NCBI GenBank assembly: GCA_937990725.1
Contig: CALKQS010000011.1
Coordinates: 1 to 38,394, forward strand
DNA from: an uncultured Candidatus Saccharibacteria bacterium
GTDB lineage: Bacteria > Patescibacteriota > Saccharimonadia > Saccharimonadales > Saccharimonadaceae
Length of the DNA: 38,394 bases
Direction of reading: 5' to 3'
The position numbers and the translations under genes were made by a program. Positions 23,390-32,114 of this stretch are shown here, one piece after another (within the stretch, counting starts at the first letter, position 1; each line of letters starts with the position of its first letter). The notes under the pieces are model-generated. The model saw nothing but the letters and a program-made list of their open reading frames with translations. It ran no database searches and was not told the DNA's origin.

Positions 23390-23941
23390 ATGATTCTTTT
23401 GTTTGGCCCAACTGGTGCCGGTAAGAGTATGCAAGGGCAGATGCTGGCAGTGCGCCAGGGGTGGAAGTGGCTCTCGACGGGTGAGATGCTGCGCCAGAGC
23501 ACTGATCCGGCAGTGATTGCTACCCTTAAGGCGGGTGAACTGGTGAGCGACAAGCTGACCTACCAAGTCTTCGACCACGCGGTGCAAGAGGCGTATCGCA
23601 AGCATTACCAAAATATTATTGTTGATGGATTCCCGCGCACCAAGGAGCAGGCTGCCTGGCTGGATGACCACCTGGCGCGCACTGGTGATAACATTGACCT
23701 CGTCGTGGTGCTGGAAGTGCCCGAGCAGGAAATCATGCGCCGCTTAGCCAAGCGAGGCCGAATGGAGGATACACCCGAGACGATTGCGCGCCGCATGGCC
23801 ATCTACCGCCAAAAGATGTACCCAGTCCTTGGTATCTTTGCTGAGGCTGGGGTAAAGATCATCCACCTCGACGGGACTGGCACCGCGGGCGAAGTGCACG
23901 ACCGGATTTATGACGAGGTAATGCACGCATGGCCCAACTAA
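23390..23941 (+). CDS. adk: Adenylate kinase (short form, nucleoside monophosphate kinase)
   Basis: Converts AMP + ATP to 2 ADP. P-loop GPTGAGKS (residues 6-13), AMP-binding segment STGEMLR (about 30) and DGFPRT (about 84) are present. The LID region is short and lacks zinc cysteines (RGRMEDTPETIARRM). 183 aa. The usual GPPGAGKG is altered at two positions. AAGGAGG precedes ATG 23390. map overlaps the 3' end by 13 nt; the adk-map pair is a typical ribosomal-operon remnant. Confidence 0.88.
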   Translation: MILLFGPTGAGKSMQGQMLAVRQGWKWLSTGEMLRQSTDPAVIATLKAGELVSDKLTYQVFDHAVQEAYRKHYQNIIVDGFPRTKEQAAWLDDHLARTGDNIDLVVVLEVPEQEIMRRLAKRGRMEDTPETIARRMAIYRQKMYPVLGIFAEAGVKIIHLDGTGTAGEVHDRIYDEVMHAWPN

Positions 23942-24699
23942 TCACTGGCATCAAGACGCCCGAGCAGCTCGAGGCGATGCGCGAAGGGGGCAAGCGCCTG
24001 GCGCAGATCTTTGCTGATATCCGCCAATTTGTCCATGCCGGGGTGAGTGAGAAGCAGATCGATGCCTTTGCGGCCGAGCGGATTGCTGCCTACGGTGCTG
24101 AGCCAACCTACAAAACCCCAGAGGTGAACTTCCCTGGGGTGATTTGTATTAGCACCAACGAAGCAATCGTCCATGGCGTACCAAGCGATTATATTTTGCA
24201 GCGGGGTGATGTCGTCAGCTTCGACCTCGTCATTACCTACCGCGGGATGAAGACAGACAGCGCCTTTACTATGGTGGTGGATGACGCACCCACTGGGGCT
24301 ATTAAGCACCTACTCCACACTACCGAGCGTAGCCTCTATGCTGGCATTGACGCGATCAAAGGGCCAGTGCGCACTGGCGACATTGGCGCAGCGGTGGAAA
24401 CTGTGCTGCAAAAGGGCCGCCTTGGGATTATTCGCGAGCTGGTGGGGCACGGTGTGGGCCTCGAGATGCACATGCCGCCCGACGTGCCCAACTATGGCCG
24501 CAAAGGCACCGGCCCGCTGCTCCAGCCTGGCGACACCATTGCTATCGAGCCGATGGCTACCCTAGGTGGCGGCGCTATCTACAGCGACACCGCTGGCGAT
24601 GGCTGGACAATCTACAGCCGCGACGGCAGCCTGGCCGCCCACTTCGAGCACACTGTCCTCATCACTGAGACAGGAGCGGAGATTATGACGAAGCTGTAG
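23929..24699 (+). CDS. map: Methionine aminopeptidase, type I
   Basis: Removes the initiator Met after deformylation. All five metal ligands of the pita-bread fold are visible: Asp in VVSFDLV, Asp in KTDSAFT, His in GHGVG, Glu in IAIEPMA and Glu in HFEHTVLI. 256 aa, no N-terminal zinc finger. Starts inside the end of adk (13-nt overlap), so the two are coupled. Works downstream of the def product encoded elsewhere in this window. Confidence 0.96.
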   Translation: MAQLITGIKTPEQLEAMREGGKRLAQIFADIRQFVHAGVSEKQIDAFAAERIAAYGAEPTYKTPEVNFPGVICISTNEAIVHGVPSDYILQRGDVVSFDLVITYRGMKTDSAFTMVVDDAPTGAIKHLLHTTERSLYAGIDAIKGPVRTGDIGAAVETVLQKGRLGIIRELVGHGVGLEMHMPPDVPNYGRKGTGPLLQPGDTIAIEPMATLGGGAIYSDTAGDGWTIYSRDGSLAAHFEHTVLITETGAEIMTKL

Positions 24700-24758
24700 A
24701 GTATTGCTTAGAGGAGGTTATTATCTTCTCCATCACCACTGCTGTAGAATAGTAAGAG

Positions 24759-24790
24759 AAACTCGCCAAGATACCAAATGGCGAGTTTTA
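24759..24790 (+). terminator. Rho-independent terminator after adk-map
   Basis: Stem AAACTCGCC/GGCGAGTTT then T-rich. Same stem as at 7731. Confidence 0.85.
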
Positions 24791-24812
24791 TAATTTCGTT
24801 CTTCTGCCTATA

Positions 24813-24842
24813 TTGTACAAGACACAGCATAACCTGTATAAT
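24813..24842 (+). promoter_or_regulatory. Promoter of ftsA (leaderless)
   Basis: TTGTAC (24813-24818), 18-nt spacer, TATAAT (24837-24842). ATG comes 6 nt later, at the expected transcript start. Confidence 0.75.
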
Positions 24843-24848
24843 GGTACT

Positions 24849-26087
24849 ATGCATGAAAATTCTCAATACGCAGTAGGAATAGATGTCGGGACGACGACGA
24901 TTCGATGCGTGGTGGGGCATATGAATCCAGAGACAGGTACGCCGACGATTGTGGGCGTAGGGCAGGCACCGAACAGTGGTATGCGCAAGGGTATGGTGGT
25001 TAATCTCAGTGGCCCAGCCCGCACGATCGATGAAGCGCTGGGCGAGGCCGAGCGGATGAGCGGCTATGAAGTCAACAGTGCAACGGTGAGCGTCAATGGT
25101 GCGCACATCACCAGCACCCGCGCCACGGGGATGATTGCCGTGGGCACGATCGATCATGAGATTAATAATGATGATGTGGCACGCATCGAAGAAGTTGCTA
25201 CAACGGGCAAAGTGCAGGCCAACCGCGAGATCCTCGAGGTTGTGCCGCATAGCTATACACTTGATGGCCAGGCGGGTATCAAAGACCCGCTGGGTATGAC
25301 GGGTACACGGCTGGAGATCGATGCCAATGTCGTCTCGGCTCTAGCACCCTATGTGGCGAACTTGCAAAAAGCGGTAGAGATGGCGACCGTCCACCCTCAC
25401 GCCATTACACCAGCGGTGCTTGGGGCGGCCAAGGCTGTGCTAAATGAGCGGCAGATCGAGAGCGGTGTGGCAGTGGTCGACCTCGGTGGAGCAACGACTA
25501 GCGTGGCAGTCTTCGAAGAGGGGGACTTGCAGTACGTTGGCGTTATCCCAATGGGTAGTGTGAATGTCACGAACGACCTCGCTATTGGCCTCAAGACCGA
25601 CCCTGATGTTGCAGAATTGGTCAAGGTCAAGCATGCTGCGGCTGGCATCAAGGCAAGCGACGCGGTAGCTAAGGTGCGGCGCGATAAGGAGTCGTATGAG
25701 TTTGCGACGGAAGAGATCGATGAGATCGTTGATGCCCGGCTGGAGGAGATCTTCGAGGCGGTGCAGAAGGAGCTCAAGAAGGCGGGCCGGGCTGGCAAGC
25801 TGCCCAGTGGTGTGGTGCTGACTGGTGGCATGGCTCAGATGCGTGGCATGGCGAGCTATGCCAGGGAGCAGCTGGGCGTGGCCGCTCGGGTGGGCCGACC
25901 AACTGGCTTTACGAGCGGGGTGGCCGACCAGATAGAAAAGCCGCAGTTCGCCACCGCGGTGGGCCTGATGCTCGCCGATAGCGAAGGTGGCCAGCAGCCT
26001 GCCCAGTCCTATACCAACAGTGGTGCAGCACACGCCAAGGGTGCACTGAGCTGGCTACGTCGGCTGCTGGGAGGGCTCAAGGCCTAG
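24849..26087 (+). CDS. ftsA: Cell division protein FtsA
   Basis: Actin-like ATPase that tethers FtsZ rings to the membrane. The phosphate-1 motif AVGIDVGTTTIRCVVG is at residues 8-23. SHS2/1C domain follows, then the phosphate-2 motif VVDLGGATTSVAVF (about 208) and the adenosine motif VVLTGGMAQMRGM (about 320). The C-terminus ends with an amphipathic helix (ALSWLRRLLGGL), the likely membrane anchor. 412 aa. Leaderless ATG 24849; upstream in-frame codons precede the -10 spacing. ftsZ follows 72 bp downstream. Confidence 0.95.
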   Translation: MHENSQYAVGIDVGTTTIRCVVGHMNPETGTPTIVGVGQAPNSGMRKGMVVNLSGPARTIDEALGEAERMSGYEVNSATVSVNGAHITSTRATGMIAVGTIDHEINNDDVARIEEVATTGKVQANREILEVVPHSYTLDGQAGIKDPLGMTGTRLEIDANVVSALAPYVANLQKAVEMATVHPHAITPAVLGAAKAVLNERQIESGVAVVDLGGATTSVAVFEEGDLQYVGVIPMGSVNVTNDLAIGLKTDPDVAELVKVKHAAAGIKASDAVAKVRRDKESYEFATEEIDEIVDARLEEIFEAVQKELKKAGRAGKLPSGVVLTGGMAQMRGMASYAREQLGVAARVGRPTGFTSGVADQIEKPQFATAVGLMLADSEGGQQPAQSYTNSGAAHAKGALSWLRRLLGGLKA

Positions 26088-26159
26088 AATCATGCCGATG
26101 AGGATGATATACTAAATGGTAATGGTAAAGTTGATAGTTGCACAAGGGGAGAAACGTGA

Positions 26160-27341
26160 ATGCCGGAAGTAAAACCAAGCGAGATCCAAACCTTTGCTAG
26201 TATCAAAGTCGTTGGCGTTGGTGGCGCTGGCGGGTCTGCTGTTAATCGAATGAAAGACGCTGGCTTGGCTGGCGTGCAGTTCATTGCAATGAACACCGAT
26301 GCTCAGGCGCTGCATAATTCGCAAGCTGATATTAAAATTCATCTTGGGCACAACACCACCAATGGTCTTGGTGCTGGTGCTGACCCCAGTGTAGGTGAGG
26401 CTGCGGCACGTGAGTCGCTCGACGAGATCCGTCAGGCGCTCGAGGGGGCAGATATGATCTTCGTGACGATTGGTGCTGGTGGTGGTACCGGCTCGGGGGC
26501 TGGCCACGTGGTAGCAGAAGTAGCACGTGATCTCGGTATTCTCTGTGTGGGCGTAGCCACCAAGCCGTTTACCTTTGAAGGCGAGAAGCGGCGCATCAAT
26601 GCCGAGTGGGCTATCAAGCAGTTGGGGCGGCAAGTCGATACGCTCATTACTATCCCCAACGATCGCTTACTTGACACAATTGACCGCCGGACGCCACTAC
26701 TTGAGACCTTTAAGATTGCCGATGATGTGCTGCGCCAGGGTGTGCAGGGGATATCGGAGTTGATTACCGAGCATGGGCTGATTAACTTGGACTTTGCGGA
26801 CGTTAAGGCGATTATGAGCAGTGCTGGTAGTGCATTGATGGGGATCGGCCGGGCGAGTGGCGAAGACCGAGCGCAGATGGCTGCCCAGCAGGCGATTGAT
26901 TCACCACTGATTGAGGTGTCGATCAACGGTGCCAAAGGTGTACTCTTTAATGTGACGGGTGGCTACGATATGAGCATGGCCGAGATTCAAGAAGCGGCTG
27001 AGATTATCACTGGTGCGGTGTCGTCCGATGCCAACATTATCTTTGGTGCGACGCTCAAGCCCGAGCTGGAGGATGAGTTGATTATTACCGTTATCGCGAC
27101 TGGCTTTGATAGTGATTCGTTCTTTGATGACGACGAACCAAGCGATACCGAAGATGACGAAGAGTCGGCCGAGACAGTGGACGAAGCGGTCGATAGTGTC
27201 GATATGGCCATCGACCCCGAGGCGGCTGCTCACTTTGCCCAGGAGAATGAGACAAATATTTGGGATCAATCGATGGATGACGATGAGGATGACACCCCGG
27301 CCTTCTTGCGCCGCCGCCGCAAAAAGGAGGCGGACGCGTGA
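26160..27341 (+). CDS. ftsZ: Cell division protein FtsZ
   Basis: Tubulin-like GTPase forming the division ring. Glycine-rich loop GGVGGAGGSAVNRM type near 18-31, tubulin signature GGGTGSG (107-113), and the NLDFADVK T7 loop (about 205-212) are intact. An acidic linker (about 315-375) leads to a conserved-type C-terminal peptide DTPAFLRRRRKK, which binds FtsA. 393 aa. AAGGGGAGA lies before ATG. A TATACT at 26108-26113 may be a -10 box. The stop overlaps nrdR by 4 nt. Confidence 0.97.
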   Translation: MPEVKPSEIQTFASIKVVGVGGAGGSAVNRMKDAGLAGVQFIAMNTDAQALHNSQADIKIHLGHNTTNGLGAGADPSVGEAAARESLDEIRQALEGADMIFVTIGAGGGTGSGAGHVVAEVARDLGILCVGVATKPFTFEGEKRRINAEWAIKQLGRQVDTLITIPNDRLLDTIDRRTPLLETFKIADDVLRQGVQGISELITEHGLINLDFADVKAIMSSAGSALMGIGRASGEDRAQMAAQQAIDSPLIEVSINGAKGVLFNVTGGYDMSMAEIQEAAEIITGAVSSDANIIFGATLKPELEDELIITVIATGFDSDSFFDDDEPSDTEDDEESAETVDEAVDSVDMAIDPEAAAHFAQENETNIWDQSMDDDEDDTPAFLRRRRKKEADA

Positions 27342-27808
27342 CAACCCATCGCGACAAGATTGGCAACAGCCGCGTGTTAGAATCGCGTGAGTCGGCTGAT
27401 GGCGTGACGATCCGCCGCCGCCGCGAGACCCCTGATGGGCACCGCTTTACCACCTATGAGCGGATCGAATACCCAACGATTGCAGTGCTCAAGCGAACGG
27501 GCTCGCGCGAGCTCTTTGATCGAGCTAAGCTCCGCGCCTCGGTGCGCCGCTCGGTTGGTAAGTTCTTCAAATCCGAGCTAGAACTGGAAGCAATTATTGA
27601 TGCGGTAGAGGACCGTATCCACGATGCGGGCGAGAATGAGATTGAGTCACGCGTGATTGGCGGCTTCGTGCTCGATGAGCTCGCCGCGCGCAATGAAGTA
27701 GCGTATGTGCGCTTTGCGAGCGTGTTTTATAAATTTAAGACGCTGGACGATTTCGTCAAGATATTAGAGCAGCGTCGGAGTGCGAAGCAGCAAGAAAAAC
27801 AGAGGTAA
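27338..27808 (+). CDS. nrdR: NrdR-like repressor lacking the zinc ribbon cysteines
   Basis: NrdR represses ribonucleotide reductase genes through a zinc-ribbon DNA-binding head and an ATP-cone. The ATP-cone is clear (AVLKRTGSRELFDRAKLRASVRRSV, about 50-75), as is the head-cone junction RFTTYERIEYP. The head keeps the RVLESRESADGVTIRRRRE pattern of NrdR (usual VLDSR...AIRRRRE), but the four cysteines of CPxC and CxxC are all gone; the protein has no Cys at all. GTG start 27338 overlaps ftsZ by 4 nt. The ftsZ linkage ties nucleotide supply to division. DNA binding by this head is uncertain. Confidence 0.88.
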   Translation: MTTHRDKIGNSRVLESRESADGVTIRRRRETPDGHRFTTYERIEYPTIAVLKRTGSRELFDRAKLRASVRRSVGKFFKSELELEAIIDAVEDRIHDAGENEIESRVIGGFVLDELAARNEVAYVRFASVFYKFKTLDDFVKILEQRRSAKQQEKQR

Positions 27809-27813
27809 AACAT

Positions 27814-28074
27814 ATGCGCGTCCTCATCATCTACCGGACAGAAAGCGACTATGCACGCCGCGTCTTCGATTATCTGCGTGACTTTAGCCGGCGTACAGGT
27901 CATGCCATTGAGGAATTTGACCCAGATACACGTGAGGGGCAATCACTCTGCCGCACGTACGACATTGTAGAGTACCCCACCATCCTTGCCTTGGCGGATA
28001 ACGGCCAGGTGCTGGGTATGTGGCGCGGCTTGCCACTGCCAACTATCGACGAAGTGGGGTACTATGCCCGCTAA
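27814..28074 (+). CDS. Small thioredoxin-fold protein without CxxC
   Basis: 86 aa. Beta-alpha-beta start MRVLIIYRTESDYARRVFDYLRDF, then YDIVEYPTILALADNGQVLGMWRG, with the cis-proline (YPT) and final strands of a thioredoxin/glutaredoxin fold. The usual CxxC after the first strand is replaced by TESDY; a single Cys (about residue 47) precedes the cis-Pro strand. So it is probably not a dithiol oxidoreductase by itself. It overlaps the VKOR gene by 11 nt and starts 5 nt after nrdR, suggesting it partners VKOR or acts in redox sensing. Confidence 0.75.
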   Translation: MRVLIIYRTESDYARRVFDYLRDFSRRTGHAIEEFDPDTREGQSLCRTYDIVEYPTILALADNGQVLGMWRGLPLPTIDEVGYYAR

Positions 28075-28708
28075 AACACCCAAAGCACACACCACGACTA
28101 CTGTTGTGGCGGACGATACAAGCCCCACACCATGGCTCCGTCGCCCTGGCATGGCGGCCTTACTGGCAGCGGCTCTGGGTAGCGGCCTGGGGCTGCTCGC
28201 ATCTTTTGTTCTCTCGTTTGAGACACTGCATTTGGCGCAGCACCCAGGTGGGGCACTTAATTGTGACGTCAATGCCGTGCTGAGCTGCTCTACAGTGGCG
28301 CAACATTGGTCGGCGACGGTGTTTGGCTTTCCCAACAGCTTCGTTGGCATGATGGCCATACCAGTGATGATAACGGTGGTCGTAGCACTGCTGGCCGGGG
28401 CACGCTTGCCGCGCTGGTTTGTGCGGAGTGCCTGGGGTGGCGCTGCGCTGGGGATGATTTTTGCCCTGTGGATGTTTTATATGAGCTTCGTCGTTATTCG
28501 CGTGCTGTGCCCGTGGTGCTTGACGCTGGATGTTGGGATGCTGCTGATCTTCTTTGGGATGACGCGCTACTGCATTGAGGCCGGGGTGATTGGTGGGGAG
28601 CGCACCAAGCGCTTTGCTCGCCATGGCTACGACGTGCTGTGCGGCGTGAGTGTGCTGGTGCTGGCGGTGGCGCTGATTATTGTCAAGTTTGGCGCGGAGC
28701 TGCTGTAG
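28064..28708 (+). CDS. Vitamin K epoxide reductase (VKOR) family membrane protein
   Basis: Membrane oxidase that regenerates disulfide-forming partners. 214 aa with about five hydrophobic helices. The family cysteines are present: an NCDVNAVLSC pair (about residues 67 and 75) and CPWC (about 148-151), plus a conserved-type Ser/Asn in FPNSFVGM. The N-terminal 25 residues are cytoplasmic and Thr-rich. ATG 28064 lies inside the end of the thioredoxin-like gene, so coupled. It suggests disulfide-bonded surface proteins in this organism. A terminator follows. Confidence 0.9.
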   Translation: MPAKTPKAHTTTTVVADDTSPTPWLRRPGMAALLAAALGSGLGLLASFVLSFETLHLAQHPGGALNCDVNAVLSCSTVAQHWSATVFGFPNSFVGMMAIPVMITVVVALLAGARLPRWFVRSAWGGAALGMIFALWMFYMSFVVIRVLCPWCLTLDVGMLLIFFGMTRYCIEAGVIGGERTKRFARHGYDVLCGVSVLVLAVALIIVKFGAELL

Positions 28709-28739
28709 GCGAAGTCGTTTTTTGTACAGTGAGATTGTC

Positions 28740-28766
28740 GAGCTTGTCAGAATTGGCAAGCTTTTT
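28740..28766 (+). terminator. Rho-independent terminator of the ftsZ operon
   Basis: Stem AGCTTG/CAAGCT with T5, about 30 bp after the VKOR stop. Confidence 0.7.
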
Positions 28767-28769
28767 AAA

Positions 28770-30760
28770 ATGAACGATATCTTGTATTATTCATAGTGCT
28801 CTTTTGTTTATTCATTTGTGTAAGTCATTATTTTCTTGCGCTAGTGACGCTGTGGTATGGTGCTAGTTACCGCTCTATCGACGCAAGTGAGTTACCTGTT
28901 GACTTGAGCTGCTTGTTTGGTGTAGTAGGAAAATAATGCGTGAGATAGTGTGTGATAAATTTTAACATAGTTATGAAACTCCTTGTGGGACTTAAGCATG
29001 ACGTGCTGCTAATGCATTGGTTTTTGCGTGACGTAATTGAAACAGCAAGATAGAGAGGAAGATGTTGCCTATTGGTGATCCTATGTATATGAATATAGAT
29101 AGCATTTCGTTCATTATGTAGTATTGATAGTGAATGTGTTGGTAGGCTTGTGCGCATCGCGAATTTGCTAACAAATATGAGGATAGTATGCTAATGCTGC
29201 TGTGCTGTAGTAGATGTATTTTGTCTGAATAGCAACCGCAACATATTCAGCGAGAGGTGAGTGGTGCTTTGTACTACGTAGCGCAGGATTGAATAAATGA
29301 GATGGAGTGTTCAGCTTGGCGGAGAAGGGAGATTGATGGGGTGGTGCGAGTAAGTTTGATTTTTTGCAGGCCAATTGCTAGGTGTTTTTTGCAAGGTGGG
29401 TGCGCGAGGCGTGGTGTGATGATAAAAATATGATACAGCTTTTAGCTTGATGAAGGCAGATGAGTATTGGTTGCTATTTGCCGCAGAAAAATTGGTTGCA
29501 GCATGAGCGCGAAGGGCGAAGTAATAAGTAAAAAATAATGCAATAGTGCAGTGCTTAACAGTAGGCATTTTTGTGAATAAAAATGACTTATTAAAAAAAT
29601 TATTTTGGTTGCATATTGAAAGCAATGAGTTGAGCGCGAAAGCTGCAGCACATACAAGACAAAGCGCGCGCCATTGCTGCATAACACAGTATCTGGATAC
29701 GGAACTATGCGAAGTAACAAGGAGGTGTGATGGCTGGTGACACACTTATGTTTTTTTAAAAAAATCCATGCGGTGCTCGTAGCTAGCTACTTACTACATC
29801 GACTATGCTAAAGCTGTTTGCGTCTATTTTTTGCCCACCATTGAGCACAGAATATACACGCTTTTTTGCAATGAGAAAAACATAGTAAAGCGGTATATAG
29901 AAATGATTAGCTTATAGCAAAGTATCGTGCAGTGCGGCAGGCTGAGCGCTCTATATTTTGCGCTGAGCGAAAATGCGGAATAATTAAAAATGCGCAAGCT
30001 GTACAAAACAAGCGATACGCAAAATATAATGTACAAAGAATTCGAGCAGAACGACTGCACAGAAAAGTGGCTGCGTGCGTGCCAAGCAGGCGGGGTTAGC
30101 GACACTCATCCACATTGCACGATATTGCTTACTGAACGTGCGAAATAGCCTACTAGAGGGCGCTGTGATGCGTGAAAGCGCTGAGGAGGGGAAATTGCCT
30201 ACCAAGCGTTAGACGAGGAGCCGACAGCCTCTCAGAAGGCATAAGGGGGCTTTGGTTGGATTAGCTGGTGCAGATAATCCTGTGTGAGCTATGCTGTGTA
30301 GAGTACAACATAGCTATGTTGTAAAAAATATAGTAGTGTGAGGAGAGTAAATTGAGATTGTGTTGTATAAAATATAGGATATCATTGGTGGCGCGAGGTG
30401 ACGAACAAGATGTGATATATACAACAATAACCCTCATATGCACGCGCTCTATATATGTATAAAAAACAACATACATAACCACAACGAAACAAATTCGAAA
30501 ACAGAGACGGTAGAGCGATGAATTCACAACGTTGTGGGTAATAATATATATTGTATATATAACAACGATTGATGTGGTGGCACCAAAAGAAAAATAACAG
30601 GGGTAAATGAGGCAATGTTGTTATAGTTATAACGTTTATATAATTATGGATAGGAGAGGATGGTGTCTCTTTGCGAAGCATGGGTTGGCATATAGTAAGG
30701 ACTTTTGGGTAGCGCTTCACCAGTGTATTAGCTACTTTGAGATGATGGTTGGGACAGATG
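28770..30760. other. About 2 kb with no convincing protein gene
   Basis: More A+T-rich than the rest of the window. Open frames here, mostly on the minus strand, lack ribosome-binding sites, have Ser/His/Tyr-rich low-quality translations and overlap one another. Notable contents: a very strong AAGGAGGTG before a 9-codon ORF (29730-29759), followed by a T7A7 palindrome; and a G+C-richer patch (about 30055-30280) with hairpins. No tRNA, CRISPR or transposase seen. Confidence 0.6.
30055..30280. ncRNA. Possible structured RNA in the gene-free region
   Basis: A G+C-richer island inside A+T-rich DNA. Hairpins: GCGCT/AGCGC (about 30160-30182), GAGG/CCTC (about 30220-30235) and GGATTA/TAATCC (about 30257-30281). 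No known family, strand or terminator could be assigned. Confidence 0.2.
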
Positions 30761-30769
30761 TAGAGCTTG

Positions 30770-30798
30770 TTGTGCACCATCTATAATAATGGTATGCT
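30770..30798 (+). promoter_or_regulatory. Promoter of the LiaF-like gene (leaderless)
   Basis: TTGTGC (30770-30775), 17-nt spacer, TATGCT (30793-30798). ATG lies 6 nt downstream. Confidence 0.65.
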
Positions 30799-30804
30799 AG
30801 CAAT

Positions 30805-31467
30805 ATGAAGAACAATACAATTTTACGCATTGGTGCTGGCGCGGCGTTTGTGGCGCTGGGTGGAATATTATTAAGTGAGAGCTTTGGCGTGCAGTTTCAT
30901 TACTGGCGGGAGTTTTGGTATGGTTTGTGCGCGTTCGGATTTATCATGGTTGGCGTGCTGACGCTGCGCAATCGCAATTGGCTGTGGGGAGCGCTCTGGG
31001 TAGCAGTTGGCCTAACAATTGGCGCGAATGCATTTTTGCATAATAACGTTAATATTTGGCGAATGTTTTTGCCACTGGTGCTGATCGCGATTGGCCTGAC
31101 GATTATTTTTAATTTGTCGCAGCGCCAACGTGGCAGTGCAAAAAAATCAACGGATGACAATATGGTTGCGTCTTTCTCGGGCAACACACGCAAGATAAAA
31201 GGCGAATTTGCAGGTAACTCGCTTTCGGCGGCGTTTGGTCAGGTGGATCTCGACCTGCGCCAAGCCAAGATAGAGGATGATGCGGTGATTGATATTTTTG
31301 TTCTGTGCGGTGGCATCAATATTATTTTTCCAGATAATGTCATCGTCAAGACGCAGGTCAATAGTATCTTTGGCGGGGTAGAGGACAAAACCAATGCCGC
31401 CAAGAGTGCAAAAAAGACGGTCTACATTCGCGGCGACTGCGTCCTTGGTGGGCTCGAAATTAAATAA
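30805..31467 (+). CDS. LiaF-like membrane protein (220 aa)
   Basis: Four hydrophobic helices in the first 105 residues (about 7-25, 35-53, 58-76, 86-104). A cytoplasmic or extracytoplasmic beta-rich domain follows (about 120-220): GEFAGNSLSAAFGQVDLDLRQAKIEDDAVIDIFVLCGGINIIFPDN, then QVNSIFGGVEDK and VYIRGDCVLGGLEI. This is the cell-envelope stress LiaF/DUF5668 architecture; in Firmicutes LiaF restrains the LiaRS envelope-stress system. No sensor kinase is nearby, so its role here is open. Leaderless start, own terminator. Confidence 0.85.
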   Translation: MKNNTILRIGAGAAFVALGGILLSESFGVQFHYWREFWYGLCAFGFIMVGVLTLRNRNWLWGALWVAVGLTIGANAFLHNNVNIWRMFLPLVLIAIGLTIIFNLSQRQRGSAKKSTDDNMVASFSGNTRKIKGEFAGNSLSAAFGQVDLDLRQAKIEDDAVIDIFVLCGGINIIFPDNVIVKTQVNSIFGGVEDKTNAAKSAKKTVYIRGDCVLGGLEIK

Positions 31468-31490
31468 TTAGAAAAACAATAATTCGCTAC

Positions 31491-31530
31491 AACACGCTTC
31501 TTGATAACAACGAGAAGCGTGTTTGTTTTT
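31491..31530 (+). terminator. Rho-independent terminator
   Basis: Stem AACACGCTTCT/AGAAGCGTGTT then a T-rich tail, after the LiaF-like gene. Confidence 0.85.
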
Positions 31531-31534
31531 GTGT

Positions 31535-32102
31535 CGAGATATGCAGGCAGTGAAGTACGAATGAAGCTGGTACGATAGTATGCTGCCAGATTTTTCAACT
31601 TCGTACTTGGCTTAAAAAATTTGCTGATGCTATTAGTAATGAGCTACATGTCCGCTATATGTAATTGATAAAATTTCTCGTTGCTGGATTAATCATCGTC
31701 ACATATTGATTGTGGTATTGTAATGATGTGAGAGTGGCCTGGCAATATGCGTCAGAGTGTTTGATCTTTTATGTGCGCCGATTGATAAGGGCTGCGATAA
31801 CTTTGCAAAATTGCGCATGGTGGATGAATGTGCCTCGCTAGTAATAATAAATGTGCGCGACAGCAACGTACACAAAAATGTACTGCTTACAAAAATAGTA
31901 TGCAAAGCAACATGATTTACTAATCCATTCACTAGCCATATAAAAATAAATAAAAATTAACTACTATAAAAATATTCAAATTTCATACAAGCGCGTCCTG
32001 CAAGTTTTGCCTTAGCTACAACACATACACAAAGTATAAAAAATGTGCTGACAAGATTTTTGTATAAGGTATATGCAAATGTACTGCGCTGGCCATTCTT
32101 GC
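31535..32102. other. A+T-rich intergenic region
   Basis: No gene supported on either strand. One notable structure: AAGTACGAA (about 31552) pairs with TTCGTACTT (about 31602) around an inner CTGG/CCAG hairpin. Confidence 0.5.
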
Positions 32103-32108
32103 TATACT
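32103..32108 (+). promoter_or_regulatory. Extended -10 of tag (leaderless)
   Basis: TGC directly before TATACT gives an extended -10 box; six nt later comes ATG 32115. Confidence 0.65.
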
Positions 32109-32114
32109 ATAATT

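Noticed and set aside
30055..30280. RNase P RNA or tmRNA in the G+C-richer patch
   Set aside because: The conserved RNase P gaggaaagtcc and tmRNA tRNA-like 3' end motifs are absent on both strands.
28770..30760. Replication origin in the A+T-rich gap
   Set aside because: Only a single one-mismatch DnaA-box-like sequence (tcatccaca, near 30105); no cluster and no dnaA or dnaN nearby.
28867..30780. Several minus-strand open frames of 60-144 codons in the gene-free region
   Set aside because: Overlapping, low-complexity translations without ribosome-binding sites, promoters or recognisable domains.
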